A stretch of 64,000 bases of DNA from Methylotenera sp. (GTDB lineage Bacteria > Pseudomonadota > Gammaproteobacteria > Burkholderiales > Methylophilaceae): NCBI RefSeq assembly GCF_029946165.1, contig NZ_JAQSDZ010000022.1:1-64000 (forward strand), given 5' to 3'. Numbering within the stretch: the first letter of the stretch is position 1; every line of letters starts with the position of its first letter. Made by a program: the position numbers and the translations under genes. The notes under the pieces were generated by a model, which was given only the letters and a program-made list of their open reading frames with translations, was not told the origin of the DNA and ran no database searches. Below, in pieces: positions 27,191 to 37,948 of this stretch.

Positions 27191-27610
27191 ATGACACCGA
27201 ATAAATTTAGTAGATTGATGCAGCGCGGACTTGGTTATGTTGAACAAACCGTGTTGATTACCATTGCATTTGCCACAATTTTTGCGGTGTTTCAGGCAAT
27301 TACGCATATCTATCTGGCTGCTGCGATTACGGTAGGTGATTTGTTATTGCTATTTTTATACCTAGAAGTCATGTCAATGCTTAACCACTACCTTGGCTCA
27401 GGTAGCCTGCCAGTGCGTTATCCGCTCTATATTGGCATAATTGCGCTTGCGCGCTATTTGGTATTGGAAGTCGCAGAGATTGACGCTTGGCAAATGATTG
27501 CACTATCTGGCTCAATTTTCTTGATTGCGATTGCGATTCTTATCATTCGTTTTGGTCATGTGCGATTTCCGTATGTAGATTGTCCTACACAGCAATCTAA
27601 TAACAATTAA
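27191..27610 (+). CDS. psiE: PsiE-family inner-membrane protein
   Basis: The 139-residue protein has four hydrophobic helices (about 20-40, 47-68, 78-96, 105-125) and the PsiE-like segments LLLLFLYLEVMSMLNHY and LPVRYPLYIGIIALARYL. PsiE is induced by phosphate starvation in E. coli; its biochemical role is unknown. It has been inserted between ybeZ and ybeY on the same strand, which may tie it to the phosphate-linked PhoH neighbour. Confidence 0.85.
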   Translation: MTPNKFSRLMQRGLGYVEQTVLITIAFATIFAVFQAITHIYLAAAITVGDLLLLFLYLEVMSMLNHYLGSGSLPVRYPLYIGIIALARYLVLEVAEIDAWQMIALSGSIFLIAIAILIIRFGHVRFPYVDCPTQQSNNN

Positions 27611-27640
27611 TTAACGATTAATCACGCCCAAATTAAACTT

Positions 27641-28078
27641 ATGCCTATCCTCAATTTGGCCGTTCAATACGCATCAACCTTAACTGACTTGCCCAGCAGA
27701 ACACAGTTTCGACAATGGGCAAAAGCCGCTATTCGGGTTGATACTGAGGCGACAATACGAATCGTTGATGAAGTTGAAGGTCGTGAACTTAACAAAACTT
27801 ACCGCGGCAAAGATTACGCGACGAATGTACTCACGTTTCCGCTTACTGATGAGCCGCATCTGATGGGCGATATTATTATTTGTGCGCCCGTGGTTGCCGC
27901 TGAGGCGCTCGCGCAGAACAAGCCGCTAGTGGCACATTATGCACATTTAACGGTGCATGGCATTCTACATTTGCATGGTTATGACCATGAAATTGAAGCG
28001 CAAGCCGAGTTAATGGAAAGTTTAGAGACTGCAATTATCACAAAATTAGGGTATCCTAATCCCTATCTCATAACATAG
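27641..28078 (+). CDS. ybeY: Endoribonuclease YbeY
   Basis: The 145-residue protein carries the zinc-binding H3-x-H5-x-H motif as [15 protein letters not shown]. It also has [14 protein letters not shown], typical of YbeY. It matures 16S rRNA 3' ends and supports ribosome quality control. Ten bases separate it from corC, so they are one operon. Confidence 0.95.
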   Translation: MPILNLAVQYASTLTDLPSRTQFRQWAKAAIRVDTEATIRIVDEVEGRELNKTYRGKDYATNVLTFPLTDEPHLMGDIIICAPVVAAEALAQNKPLVAHYAHLTVHGILHLHGYDHEIEAQAELMESLETAIITKLGYPNPYLIT

Positions 28079-28088
28079 GACGCCGCTA

Positions 28089-28946
28089 ATGGCTGTCGAG
28101 TCGGAAAAACCTAGCAACAAACCCTCTTTATTAGAACGTCTCAGTCACTTTTTATTACGTGAACCAGAAGATCGCGAGCAACTTGTAACGCTACTGCATG
28201 GCGCTTACGAAAACAGTTTGATGGATGCAGACTCGCTCGCCATGATAGAAGGCGTGCTACAAGTCAGTGAAATGCAAGTGCGCGATATTATGATTCCGCG
28301 CTCTCAAATGGATGTCATCGACATCACAGATCCTCCAGAAACCTTTATCCCACATGTAATTGAAACCGCCCACTCGCGCTTTCCTGTGATTGAAGATGAC
28401 AAAAACGATGTGATTGGCATTTTGCTAGCTAAAGATCTACTCCGCTATTACGCAGGTGAGGACTTTGAGGTGCGCGACATGTTGCGCCCTGCAGTATTTA
28501 TTCCTGAATCTAAGCGTTTGAATATATTGCTTAAAGAGTTTCGTAGCAATCGAAACCATATTGCCATTGTTGTCGACGAGTACGGCGGTGTAGCAGGCAT
28601 GGTGACCATTGAAGATGTGCTTGAGCAAATCGTCGGTGATATTGAAGATGAATATGATTACGACGAAGATGAAGACAACATCATTCAAAATGCTGATGGC
28701 CAGTATCGTGTTAAAGCACTCACGGAAATTGCAGACTTTAACGAAGTAATAGGTACTGATTTAAGCGATGAAGAATTCTCGACCATTGGAGGTTTGGTGG
28801 TTCATCAATTCGGTCGCCTACCAAAACGTGATGACGAAATCATGTTAGGCGGTATACGATTTAGAGTGCTTAAGGCTGATAGCCGTCGCTTACATACCAT
28901 GATGGTGGAAGTATTATCTAATGAAGCTGACTCAGTTTTAATTTAA
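28089..28946 (+). CDS. corC: CorC-type CBS-pair protein (YbeX)
   Basis: The 285-residue protein has two CBS domains (about 70-190, with DIMIPRSQMDVID and DEYGGVAGMVTIEDVLEQIVGDIEDEYD) and a CorC/HlyC transporter-associated domain at the C-terminus. It is the soluble YbeX type, without the DUF21 membrane part. It is linked to magnesium/cobalt efflux and ribosome maturation with YbeY. Confidence 0.93.
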   Translation: MAVESEKPSNKPSLLERLSHFLLREPEDREQLVTLLHGAYENSLMDADSLAMIEGVLQVSEMQVRDIMIPRSQMDVIDITDPPETFIPHVIETAHSRFPVIEDDKNDVIGILLAKDLLRYYAGEDFEVRDMLRPAVFIPESKRLNILLKEFRSNRNHIAIVVDEYGGVAGMVTIEDVLEQIVGDIEDEYDYDEDEDNIIQNADGQYRVKALTEIADFNEVIGTDLSDEEFSTIGGLVVHQFGRLPKRDDEIMLGGIRFRVLKADSRRLHTMMVEVLSNEADSVLI

Positions 28947-28959
28947 ATTAACAGTTTGA

Positions 28960-28995
28960 AAACTAAAAAAGGGCTTTAAAGCCCTTTTTTAGTTT
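28960..28995. terminator. Bidirectional terminator between corC and mscL
   Basis: Two perfect 18-base arms (28960-28977 and 28978-28995) with an AGGGCTTT core and A6/T6 ends meet without a spacer. The symmetry serves both convergent genes. Confidence 0.9.
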
Positions 28996-29027
28996 GTTAC
29001 TGATGCTAATGAATAGTCTTTGATTGA

Positions 29028-29441
29028 TTATTTTTTCAGTGCATCACGAATTTCGCGTAACAATACAACATCTTCTGGTGTTGGGGCAGGTGCGGCTGGG
29101 GGTGCAGTCTTTTTCATTCTATTCATCATTTTAACGAGTTGAAAAATAACAAAAGCCAAAATCAAAAAGTTGATAGAAATCGTCAAGAAATTACCATAAG
29201 CGAGCACGGAACCTGCCTTTTTAGCCTCTACTAACGATAAACCAGCAGGCTGACCACTAAGTGCAATATACATGTTTGAAAAATCCACATTGCCAATAAT
29301 TTTTCCTATTATTGGCATAATGATATCGCCAACCATTGAATCAACAATCTTGCCAAAAGCACCTCCAATAATCACACCAACAGCTAAATCCATCACATTG
29401 CCTTTTAAGGCAAATTCTTTAAACTCAGATGCCATACTCAT
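29028..29441 (-). CDS. mscL: Large-conductance mechanosensitive channel MscL
   Basis: The 137-residue protein has two membrane spans, with [27 protein letters not shown] in the pore-forming helix (shown in two known halves around GGAFG), and a C-terminal KEI/L-rich bundle. It opens under turgor to release solutes. The ATG at 29441 has GGGAGAAG upstream; a second ATG two codons later is also possible. It is inserted in reverse between corC and lnt, which are otherwise conserved neighbours. Confidence 0.95.
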   Translation of the reverse strand: MSMASEFKEFALKGNVMDLAVGVIIGGAFGKIVDSMVGDIIMPIIGKIIGNVDFSNMYIALSGQPAGLSLVEAKKAGSVLAYGNFLTISINFLILAFVIFQLVKMMNRMKKTAPPAAPAPTPEDVVLLREIRDALKK

Positions 29442-29600
29442 ACGCTTCTCCCACAAAATTAAAGATAATCAATAAATTAATTGTTGTAACAGCTCGTAAT
29501 ATAGGTTCTAAATACATTTCATGTCAATTAACACCAGATTTTCACAGCGTTAACACTGTAAATTTTTGTTATCTGGCGCTATCAAGCTACAATTCAGCTC

Positions 29601-31124
29601 ATGCAAATAATCTCTAAAAATAAATTCATAAGGTCGCTCATACTATTTCTGCTTGGTGCCTTGTGTGTACTCGGTTTTGCACCTTTCTACTTTTACCCCG
29701 CGAGCATTTTATCGCTGATTGGTTTATTTTACTTTTGGCATCAAGATTACACGTCAAAACAAGCCGCCATATCAGGTTTTATTTACGGTCTAGGTTTATT
29801 TAGCACAGGCATTTATTGGATTTATATCAGCCTGCACGACTTTGGCAATATGCCTAGTGTAATAGCAGGTTTAGCTACATTTTTGTTATGTGCATTTATG
29901 GCCTTATTCACAGCCTTGGTAGGGGCTTTTAGTGTCAAAATCTCAAAAGCCCAACCCCCACAGTTGCTCATTAGCATTCCTATATTTTGGGCATTAGCCG
30001 ATTGGACACGTAGCTGGATTTTTACTGGCTTTCCATGGCTAACCATGGGTTATAGCCAAGTGCCGCATAGTCCGCTGGCAGGCTATATGCCGATTATCGG
30101 CGTATATGGCGTATCGATGATCATGGTACTTATTGCAAGTTTGATTGGCTTTTGGCTTGCTAAACAACCTGCTACTTTACTGTGGAAGCGCAATACGATT
30201 GTCTTATTGCTACTAATTTGGGTGACAGGCAGCTTATTAAAATTGGTTGAATGGACCACACCAACATCCGAACCAATCTCCGTGGCGCTACTACAAGGCA
30301 ATATCTCGCAAGATATTAAGTGGTCACCAGAGGTCGCTGAAAAGACGTTAAGTTTATATTTGCAAATGGCAGAGGCGAGTAAAGCCAAACTCATTATCAT
30401 GCCAGAAACCGCCATGCCAGTGCTTTCCAGCCAAATTCCTCAAGAAATTATCACGCGTTTGCAAACACATGCAGTTCAGAATCAAGGCACAATTTTAGTC
30501 GGCGCTGTTGAACACGACAATGACGCATACTTTAATAGCATGTTAAGTATTAATGGCAGCAAACTTGAGGCATACCGCAAATCTCACCTTGTACCTTTTG
30601 GTGAGTTTATTCCATTAAAAGTGGCTTTCGGCTGGATTTATCGCGATTTACTCAACATGCCACTCAGTGATTTAACACGAGGCAGCATCCATCAACAACC
30701 GATGAGTATCGCAGGCGAAAAAGTCGCCATCAATATCTGCTACGAAGACGTATTTGGCGAAGAAATCATCCGCCAACTCCCCGCCGCCACGCTATTAGTC
30801 AACGCTAGTAATGATGCATGGTATGGGCAATCCAACGCGGCTTTTCAGCACATGCAGTTCTCACAAGCCCGAGCTTTAGAAACTGGCCGCACAATTTTAC
30901 GTGCAACCAACACTGGCGCTACCGCCATTATTGATCCGCATGGCAATGTACTAGCCCATGCGCCACATTTTACCGAAACCACACTGAATGGCACGGCACA
31001 AGGTTATAGCGGTAGTACGCCTTATGTGCGTTGGGGAAACAGGTTATTCCTTATTATTTGCTTGATTGGTCTTAGCGCCATCTGTTTGCCCAATTTTTTG
31101 GCAAGTAAGCATAAAACAAAGTAA
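29601..31124 (+). CDS. lnt: Apolipoprotein N-acyltransferase Lnt
   Basis: The 507-residue inner-membrane enzyme puts the third acyl chain on lipoproteins. Six to eight membrane helices are followed by a nitrilase-fold domain with the catalytic Glu in IIMPETAMP, Lys in YRKSHLVPFGE and Cys in NICYEDVFGE. A final helix near 485-500 anchors the C-terminus. This is the normal gene set downstream of corC; only mscL interrupts it. Confidence 0.95.
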   Translation: MQIISKNKFIRSLILFLLGALCVLGFAPFYFYPASILSLIGLFYFWHQDYTSKQAAISGFIYGLGLFSTGIYWIYISLHDFGNMPSVIAGLATFLLCAFMALFTALVGAFSVKISKAQPPQLLISIPIFWALADWTRSWIFTGFPWLTMGYSQVPHSPLAGYMPIIGVYGVSMIMVLIASLIGFWLAKQPATLLWKRNTIVLLLLIWVTGSLLKLVEWTTPTSEPISVALLQGNISQDIKWSPEVAEKTLSLYLQMAEASKAKLIIMPETAMPVLSSQIPQEIITRLQTHAVQNQGTILVGAVEHDNDAYFNSMLSINGSKLEAYRKSHLVPFGEFIPLKVAFGWIYRDLLNMPLSDLTRGSIHQQPMSIAGEKVAINICYEDVFGEEIIRQLPAATLLVNASNDAWYGQSNAAFQHMQFSQARALETGRTILRATNTGATAIIDPHGNVLAHAPHFTETTLNGTAQGYSGSTPYVRWGNRLFLIICLIGLSAICLPNFLASKHKTK

Positions 31125-31210
31125 AATCACACCTTTACAAATTGTACGGCTGTAAGCTGTACAACTTAATCTATATAGAACCATTTAGAATCGAACCTTA
31201 GAATCAAATC

Positions 31211-32134
31211 ATGGCGCTTACTTTTCAACAAATCATTCTCACCCTGCAAAACTACTGGAGCGATAAAGGTTGTGCATTACTGCAATCTTACGACATGGAA
31301 GTTGGCGCAGGTACATCACACACCGCGACTTTCTTACGCTCATTAGGCCCAGAGCCGTGGAAAGCGGCTTACGTGCAACCAAGCCGCCGCCCAAAAGATG
31401 GTCGTTATGGTGAAAACCCAAACCGATTGCAACATTACTACCAATTTCAAGTAGTGTTAAAGCCAGCGCCAGCAGACATTCTTGAGCTTTATCTAGGCTC
31501 ACTTGAAGCGCTGGGTTTTGATTTAAAAAAGAACGACATTCGCTTTGTTGAAGATGACTGGGAAAACCCAACGTTAGGTGCATGGGGCTTGGGCTGGGAA
31601 GTTTGGCTGAATGGTATGGAAGTCACACAATTCACCTACTTCCAACAAGTTGGCGGCATTAACTGCAAACCTATTACAGGGGAAATTACCTACGGTTTAG
31701 AGCGCTTGGCAATGTATTTACAAGGCGTAGACAACGTTTACGACTTAACTTGGACAGAAGGTCTTAGCTATGGCGACGTCTATCTGCAAAATGAAAAAGA
31801 GCAATCAACTTACAACTTTGAACACTCAGATGCTGACTTCTTGTTTACGGCATTTACTGCGCATGAAAAACAAGCTTTACATCTCATTGAAGAAAAGCTA
31901 TCACTACCCGCTTACGAGCAAGTACTAAAAGCAGCACATACCTTTAACTTGCTAGATGCTCGTGGCGCAATTTCAGTGACAGAGCGCGCAGGCTACATCG
32001 GCCGCATCCGTAACCTAGCCCGCTCAGTCGCCGCAGGTTATTTGGAAAGCCGCGCCAGACTTGGCTTCCCAATGGCACCAAAAGATTGGGCAGATGAAGT
32101 ATTAACAGAATTAGCTAAGAAAGCCGCAGCATGA
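31211..32134 (+). CDS. glyQ: Glycyl-tRNA synthetase alpha subunit
   Basis: The 307-residue catalytic subunit has [20 protein letters not shown] at the start, [19 protein letters not shown] and [19 protein letters not shown], all typical. It charges tRNA-Gly together with GlyS. Its stop overlaps the glyS start by four bases (ATGA), so subunits are translated together. Confidence 0.97.
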   Translation: MALTFQQIILTLQNYWSDKGCALLQSYDMEVGAGTSHTATFLRSLGPEPWKAAYVQPSRRPKDGRYGENPNRLQHYYQFQVVLKPAPADILELYLGSLEALGFDLKKNDIRFVEDDWENPTLGAWGLGWEVWLNGMEVTQFTYFQQVGGINCKPITGEITYGLERLAMYLQGVDNVYDLTWTEGLSYGDVYLQNEKEQSTYNFEHSDADFLFTAFTAHEKQALHLIEEKLSLPAYEQVLKAAHTFNLLDARGAISVTERAGYIGRIRNLARSVAAGYLESRARLGFPMAPKDWADEVLTELAKKAAA

Positions 32135-34230
32135 GTACGCAAAATTTATTAGTAGAACTATTTGTAGAAGAACTACCGCCGAAAGCGTTGAATAAACTTG
32201 GCGAAGCATTTTCAACCGTATTGTTTGAAACACTGAAATCACAAGGATTAGTGGCAGATGGCTCAGTTGTTACTGCGTTTGCATCGCCCCGCAGACTTGC
32301 TGTGCATGCAACCAATATACAAGCTGTCGCGCCAGATAAAACCTCTACTCAAAAACTTATGCCTGTAAGCGTAGGTTTAGATGCAAGCGGCAACCCAACA
32401 CCAGCGTTAATTAAACGCCTAAATGGTATGGGCTTGGATGAAAGCGCTGTAGCAAATTTGACCAAGCAAGCGGATGGCAAAAATGAAGCTTTGTTTTTAG
32501 ATGTATTGCAAAAAGGTGTTTCACTAAAAGATGGTTTGCAAAACGCATTGAATGAAGCCATTGCAAAACTGCCCATTCCAAAAGTAATGACTTACCAATT
32601 GGCTGATGGCTGGACGAGTGTGAACTTTGTGCGTCCTGCGCATAGTTTAGTCGCCCTACATGGCAATGAAGTGGTTGCGGTTAGCGCTCTTGGCTTAACT
32701 GCTGGTAATGCTACTCAAGGTCACAGATTTGAGGCAGCAGTCTCACCAGTGGTATTAAAAAATGCTGATAGTTACGCAGAGCAATTGAAAACTGAAGGTG
32801 CGGTGATTGCCAGTTTTGCTGAGCGCCGTGCAGAAATCGTACGTCAACTAAATGCGGCGGCAGCTAAACAAAACCTAAAACCCATTGAAGATGAAGCATT
32901 GCTAGACGAAGTAACCGCGCTAGTTGAGCGCCCGAATGTGTTACTAGGTCAGTTTGAAGAAATTTATCTCGAAGTACCACAAGAGTGTTTGGTTTTGACC
33001 ATGAAGGCGAATCAAAAATACTTCCCATTGCTAGATGCCAACAATAAGCTCACAAATAAGTTTTTGATTGTCTCTAACATCAGCCCAGATGATGCCAGCG
33101 CAGTGATTGGCGGCAATGAGCGTGTTGTGCGCCCTCGCCTAGCAGATGCTAAGTTCTTCTTTGACCAAGACCGTAAGAAAACCCTTGAAAGCCGCTTAGA
33201 AGGTTTAAACAAGGTGGTTTACCATAATAAGCTTGGTTCTCAAGGTGAGCGTAATCTGCGTGTAGTTAAAATTGCAGCAGAAATTGCCAAGCAATTGGGT
33301 GATGCTAATTTTGTCTCTAAAGTTGAAAAAGCTGCACGCTTATCTAAAACAGACTTAGTCACTGATATGGTGGGTGAGTTTCCAGAATTGCAAGGCATTA
33401 TGGGTCGTTATTATGCGCAACATGAGGGCTTTGATGATGATGTGGCTTATGCCATTGAAGACCATTACAAACCGCGCTTTGCAGGTGACGAACTACCACG
33501 AAACCAAGTGGGCATTTGCGTAGCATTAGCAGACAAATTAGAAACACTGGTTGGTTTGTTCAGCATTGGCGAGAAGCCAACGGGTGATAAAGACCCATTT
33601 GGATTGCGTCGTCAGGCACTTGGTGTGATTCGGATGTTAATAGATGGCGAGCTACCAATTCACTTTAATAAGCTTATTGCAATTGTGCTATCTCAATTTA
33701 ATGGCGATAATAAGGCTGCCCAAGCAGTACAAGAATTTAGCTTAGACAGATTAGCAGTTAGCTTTAAAGAGCAAGGCGCCAGCCCACAAGAAGTAGATGC
33801 TGTGCTAGCACTTAACCCGCAATTATTGAGTGAAATTCCGCAACGACTTTCCGCCGTTCGCGCATTCTCTTTACTGGAAGAAGCCCCAGCGTTAGCTGCC
33901 GCTAACAAACGTGTTGGCAACATTCTGAAAAAGGTAGAAGGCGAAGTTAAAGCTGAAGTAAACACTAACTTACTACAAGAACCTGCTGAAATAGCACTCA
34001 ATGAAGCGTTAAGCAAAGTAAAACCAGAAGCCGATATGTTATTTGAGAGTGGCGATTACACTGCATCACTTAAATCACTCGCGGCTTTAAAAGCGCCTGT
34101 GGATGCGTTCTTTGATAACGTGATGGTGAATGTTGACGACGTTGCACTTAAAGCAAACCGACTTGGTTTATTGGCGATTTTGCACCAAACCATGAACCGC
34201 GTTGCCGACTTATCTAAACTAGCTAGTTAA
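32131..34230 (+). CDS. glyS: Glycyl-tRNA synthetase beta subunit
   Basis: The 699-residue protein starts [20 protein letters not shown], the family signature, and includes [21 protein letters not shown] and [18 protein letters not shown]. The C-terminal part is the anticodon-binding domain. It forms an alpha2-beta2 enzyme with GlyQ. gmhB and plsC follow within 50 bases in the same direction. Confidence 0.97.
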   Translation: MSTQNLLVELFVEELPPKALNKLGEAFSTVLFETLKSQGLVADGSVVTAFASPRRLAVHATNIQAVAPDKTSTQKLMPVSVGLDASGNPTPALIKRLNGMGLDESAVANLTKQADGKNEALFLDVLQKGVSLKDGLQNALNEAIAKLPIPKVMTYQLADGWTSVNFVRPAHSLVALHGNEVVAVSALGLTAGNATQGHRFEAAVSPVVLKNADSYAEQLKTEGAVIASFAERRAEIVRQLNAAAAKQNLKPIEDEALLDEVTALVERPNVLLGQFEEIYLEVPQECLVLTMKANQKYFPLLDANNKLTNKFLIVSNISPDDASAVIGGNERVVRPRLADAKFFFDQDRKKTLESRLEGLNKVVYHNKLGSQGERNLRVVKIAAEIAKQLGDANFVSKVEKAARLSKTDLVTDMVGEFPELQGIMGRYYAQHEGFDDDVAYAIEDHYKPRFAGDELPRNQVGICVALADKLETLVGLFSIGEKPTGDKDPFGLRRQALGVIRMLIDGELPIHFNKLIAIVLSQFNGDNKAAQAVQEFSLDRLAVSFKEQGASPQEVDAVLALNPQLLSEIPQRLSAVRAFSLLEEAPALAAANKRVGNILKKVEGEVKAEVNTNLLQEPAEIALNEALSKVKPEADMLFESGDYTASLKSLAALKAPVDAFFDNVMVNVDDVALKANRLGLLAILHQTMNRVADLSKLAS

Positions 34231-34249
34231 CCGACAAAGCGAGCCACCC

Positions 34250-34810
34250 ATGAAATTAGTGATTTTAGATAGAGACGGCGTAATCAATCAAGATTCTGCC
34301 AATTTCATCAAAAGTCCAAATGAGTGGATTTCGATTGCGGGTAGCCTTGAGGCGATTGCCTTGCTGAACCAATCTGGCTTTAGAGTGGCGGTGGCGACCA
34401 ATCAGTCTGGCATTAGTCGTGGTTTGTTTGACATGACCACGCTTAATAGCATTCACGACAAAATGCATAAAGAATTAGCCGTGGTAGGTGGACGAATCGA
34501 TGCGATATTCTACTGCCCACATGCGGCGGATGATCAATGCCACTGTCGCAAGCCTGATCCTGGCATGATAGAAGAAATTGGCCTGCGCTTTTCAATGGAA
34601 TTGAAAAGTGTACCAGCTATTGGCGACGCGTTTCGTGATTTGCAGGCTTATGCCAGCGCGGGTTGCCAACCTATTTTAGTGCTCACAGGCAAAGGTGAAG
34701 CAACTTTAGCAACATCAAAGGAAAGCTCAGAAAAAGCATTACCGCCAAACACATGGGTTTGCGCTGACTTAGCGGAAGCTGTTCAGCGAATTATCTCCGA
34801 ACTCGGCTAA
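34250..34810 (+). CDS. gmhB: D-glycero-beta-D-manno-heptose 1,7-bisphosphate 7-phosphatase
   Basis: The 186-residue HAD phosphatase has the nucleophile motif LDRDGVIN at residues 5-12, ATNQSG as motif II and a zinc-binding Cys/His loop (CPHAADDQCHCRKPDPGM). GDAFRDLQ carries the last Asp motif. It supplies ADP-heptose for LPS core. The order glyS-gmhB-plsC is common in betaproteobacteria. Confidence 0.92.
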   Translation: MKLVILDRDGVINQDSANFIKSPNEWISIAGSLEAIALLNQSGFRVAVATNQSGISRGLFDMTTLNSIHDKMHKELAVVGGRIDAIFYCPHAADDQCHCRKPDPGMIEEIGLRFSMELKSVPAIGDAFRDLQAYASAGCQPILVLTGKGEATLATSKESSEKALPPNTWVCADLAEAVQRIISELG

Positions 34811-34858
34811 ATTAAAATACTTGGCTGAACAATAAGCTAAACACTATCGAAAGTCAGT

Positions 34859-35563
34859 ATGCTATTTTTGCGTTCATTGTTGTTTTTTATCGGTCAAGTG
34901 ATTACCGCGCCATTTTTCACGCTGATTGCGCTACTCGCCATGCCGCTTAACCCCGTTTTGCGTAATGACTTAATTTCAGGCTGGGCGCGCAGTATGATGT
35001 GGTGGCTTAAAGTCACTTGCAACATTCGCCATGAAGTTACGGGGCTAGAAAACATTGGCGACTCGCCCACTATCGTCTTGTCCAAGCATCAATCCGCATG
35101 GGAAACACTGGCTTTTCAAGCCATATTCCCAACGCAAGTTTATGTGCTAAAACGTGAATTATTATGGATTCCAATTTTTGGCTGGGGCTTAGCGATGTCT
35201 TCCCCTATCGCCATTGATCGCAGTTCTGGTCGTGAAGCGCTTAAAAAATTAGTGGCGAACGGTCAAGCAAGATTAAACCGAGGGCTGTGGGTAGTGATAT
35301 TTCCAGAAGGCACGCGCATAACACCAGGTGAACGCAGTAAATATCATATAGGTGGTGCATGGTTAGCCACGCATACAAAAACTCAAGTGCTACCAGTCGC
35401 GCACAACGCGGGTGAATATTGGGCTAAAAACACATTTATCAAAAAACCTGGCGTCATCAAAATGCATATCGGCAAACCGATTCAAACCACCGGCGTAAAA
35501 GCGGATGCATTAAACCATCAGGTAGAAAGCTGGATTGAAGCTGAGATGCTCACGTTAAATTAA
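34859..35563 (+). CDS. plsC: 1-acyl-sn-glycerol-3-phosphate acyltransferase
   Basis: The 234-residue membrane acyltransferase makes phosphatidic acid. Motif I appears as SKHQSAWET, with His followed four residues later by Glu where most families have Asp; this variant is usual in betaproteobacterial homologues. FPEGTRITPG is motif III. Two hydrophobic N-terminal helices anchor it. Its stop overlaps the next ATG by one base (TAATG). Confidence 0.92.
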   Translation: MLFLRSLLFFIGQVITAPFFTLIALLAMPLNPVLRNDLISGWARSMMWWLKVTCNIRHEVTGLENIGDSPTIVLSKHQSAWETLAFQAIFPTQVYVLKRELLWIPIFGWGLAMSSPIAIDRSSGREALKKLVANGQARLNRGLWVVIFPEGTRITPGERSKYHIGGAWLATHTKTQVLPVAHNAGEYWAKNTFIKKPGVIKMHIGKPIQTTGVKADALNHQVESWIEAEMLTLN

Positions 35564-36267
35564 TGAGCCACTCTCTCACATTACCTTCTGGCGACCACCT
35601 ACATTACCAGTTGGAGCGCCGCCAACGCCGTACCGTAGGCTTAAAAATCACCCAAACTGGCTTGGTGATACATGCTCCTAAACGCATTTCACAGTCGCAG
35701 CTTGAGGACATCATTCTACAAAAATCTGACTGGGTGCTTAGAAAACTCGCCTCAGTTACCGCCAATAAAATACCAGAAATACAATGGCAACATGGCGAGC
35801 AACTTCTATTCTTAGGTAACGCAATCACACTCACCATTGAGCATAATGCCCGTTCAAAAGCAGTGGAATATGAGCCAGGTGTTTTGCAATTGGCAATGCC
35901 AAATCAAGATGAAATGTTAATCGCACGTAAAGTAGTGCAGTGGTACAAAAAGCAAGCAATCACTGACTTTACAAGACGCTTAGAGATTTTTTCAAGCAAA
36001 TTAGGCGTTCAATTCACCTCACTGACCTTATCTAATGCAGCATCACGCTGGGGAAGTTGCAACTCTAAAAAAGAGATTCGGTTAAACTGGCGCTTGCTAC
36101 AAGCCCCGCCGCACATTATCAATTACGTGATTTGCCACGAGCTGGCACATATTAAAGAGATGAATCATTCAGCAAAGTTTTGGGCGACTGTTGCTGGTAT
36201 TTTCCCTAATTACAAATCGGCTGAAAAAGAACTAAAAGCTATATCGGCTCAATTACATAGATTCTAA
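35563..36267 (+). CDS. YgjP-like metallopeptidase domain protein (DUF45)
   Basis: The 234-residue protein has HELAHIKEMNHSAKFW, a WLM/zincin-type motif with two zinc His residues and a third downstream, and RWGSCNSKKEIRLNWRL before it, both typical of the YgjP family. It probably binds zinc and may be a peptidase; its substrate is unknown. The start is translationally coupled to plsC. Confidence 0.88.
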   Translation: MSHSLTLPSGDHLHYQLERRQRRTVGLKITQTGLVIHAPKRISQSQLEDIILQKSDWVLRKLASVTANKIPEIQWQHGEQLLFLGNAITLTIEHNARSKAVEYEPGVLQLAMPNQDEMLIARKVVQWYKKQAITDFTRRLEIFSSKLGVQFTSLTLSNAASRWGSCNSKKEIRLNWRLLQAPPHIINYVICHELAHIKEMNHSAKFWATVAGIFPNYKSAEKELKAISAQLHRF

Positions 36268-36290
36268 TACGTAGGTTTTAAAGCTTCATC

Positions 36291-36878
36291 TTAGAGTATC
36301 TGCTTAATATCATTGGCAATATCGGCAGGTTTTTCTCCGTAATCTACGTACAACCTGATTTTTCCTAATTTATCAAATATATACATACCAGCACTATGGT
36401 CTAGCGTATATCCACCCCTACCTTGCGCCTCTACTTTTTTTGCATAAATTTTAAAAGTAGCGGCAGTCGCAGCAATGGTTGCTTCATCACCTCTAAGACC
36501 AATAAATCGTTTATCAAATGAGGGTACAAATTGCGCTAAAACTTCTTGAGTATCCCGCGCTGGGTCTAGCGTGACAAATAATACTTGCACTTCATCTGCA
36601 CGTGGCCCAAGCAATTTCATGGTTTGTTTTAAATCCAACATCGTGGTGGGGCAAACGTCTGGGCAATGCGTATAGCCAAAAAACAATGCCACGGCTTTAC
36701 CTTTAAAATCAGCCATCGTACGCTGTTTGCCAGTGTGATCTGTCAGGCTGAATGATTGACCAAAATCGGCGCCGGTAATGTCAGTCGCAACTAAGTTACT
36801 CGCCTCGCCAGTAGGCTTGCAGGCCGATAAAAAACTTAAGAAAGCTACAAGACAAAATGTTTTTAGTAAATGTTGCAC
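36291..36878 (-). CDS. SCO1/SenC-family copper chaperone lipoprotein
   Basis: The 195-residue protein starts at GTG 36878 with TTGGAG upstream. A lipobox LSAC lies near residue 20, so it should be anchored in the membrane facing the periplasm. The copper site is GYTHCPDVCPTT (CxxxC) with a distal His in LDHSAGMYIFD. It delivers copper to cytochrome c oxidase CuA. It is convergent with the upstream genes and no cox genes are in sight. Confidence 0.93.
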   Translation of the reverse strand: MQHLLKTFCLVAFLSFLSACKPTGEASNLVATDITGADFGQSFSLTDHTGKQRTMADFKGKAVALFFGYTHCPDVCPTTMLDLKQTMKLLGPRADEVQVLFVTLDPARDTQEVLAQFVPSFDKRFIGLRGDEATIAATAATFKIYAKKVEAQGRGGYTLDHSAGMYIFDKLGKIRLYVDYGEKPADIANDIKQIL

Positions 36879-36993
36879 AAATTACTCCAAATAAGTTTTA
36901 AATTTATACGCTTTTGATTTTAACATGCGCTAAGAATTCCGCGCTTTAGTTTACAATAATGCTTTTACAAAATTCGTTTATAAGGCAGCAATA

Positions 36994-37926
36994 ATGGCAA
37001 TTCCAACATCAATGGCAGACCGTGACGGCGTAATTTGGTATGACGGCAAAATGGTTAACTGGCGCGACGCCACAACACACGTTTTAACACACACTTTGCA
37101 TTACGGCATGGGCGTATTTGAAGGCGTGCGTGCTTACAAAACTGACAAAGGCACTGCTATTTTCCGTTTGACAGAACATACCGACAGATTGTTTCGCTCT
37201 GCTCACATTTTGCAAATGAAAATGCCATTTACAAAAGAAGAGATGATTGAAGCGCAAAAAGCAGCCGTGCGCGAAAACAACTTAGAATCAGCTTATATGC
37301 GCCCAATGGCGTTTTATGGTGCTGAAGCAATGGGCATTTCTGCTAAAACATTGTCAACCCACGTGATTGTTGCCGCTTGGAAATGGGGCGCATATATGGG
37401 TCAAGAAGCGCTAGATAACGGCATTCGCGTAAAAACATCATCATTTTCACGTCACCATGTAAACATCACCATGTGTAAAGCCAAAGCTAATGGCAACTAC
37501 ATGAACTCTATTCTTGCGCACCAAGAAGCTGCGCAAGATGGCTACGAAGAAGCATTATTGTTAGATGTAGACGGCTTTGTTGCTGAAGGTTCGGGCGAGA
37601 ATATATTTATTGTGCGTAACGGCAAACTTTACACGCCAGACTTAACCAGCGCGTTAGAAGGCATTACCCGCGACACGATTGTGCAACTTGCTGCTGAAAT
37701 TGGCTTAACTGTGATTGAAAAACGCATCACCCGCGATGAAGTGTATGGCGCAGATGAAGCCTTCTTTACAGGTACAGCTGCTGAAGTAACACCAATTCGC
37801 GAGTTAGATCGCCGTGCAATTGGCGCTGGCACAGCAGGCCCCATCACTAAACAACTACAAAAAATGTATTTTGATGTAGTACACGGCAGATCAGAAAAAC
37901 ATGCTGATTGGTTAACATTGGTTTAA
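36994..37926 (+). CDS. ilvE: Branched-chain amino acid aminotransferase
   Basis: The 310-residue class IV PLP enzyme has THTLHYGMGVFEGVRAY near the start, KANGNYMNS near the PLP lysine, and EGSGENIFIV and FFTGTAAEVTPI in the cofactor site. It catalyses the last step of Ile, Leu and Val synthesis. A short zinc-finger gene follows after a palindromic element, so cotranscription is uncertain. Confidence 0.96.
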   Translation: MAIPTSMADRDGVIWYDGKMVNWRDATTHVLTHTLHYGMGVFEGVRAYKTDKGTAIFRLTEHTDRLFRSAHILQMKMPFTKEEMIEAQKAAVRENNLESAYMRPMAFYGAEAMGISAKTLSTHVIVAAWKWGAYMGQEALDNGIRVKTSSFSRHHVNITMCKAKANGNYMNSILAHQEAAQDGYEEALLLDVDGFVAEGSGENIFIVRNGKLYTPDLTSALEGITRDTIVQLAAEIGLTVIEKRITRDEVYGADEAFFTGTAAEVTPIRELDRRAIGAGTAGPITKQLQKMYFDVVHGRSEKHADWLTLV

Positions 37927-37948
37927 AAAAAACATGTTAATCTTTGCA

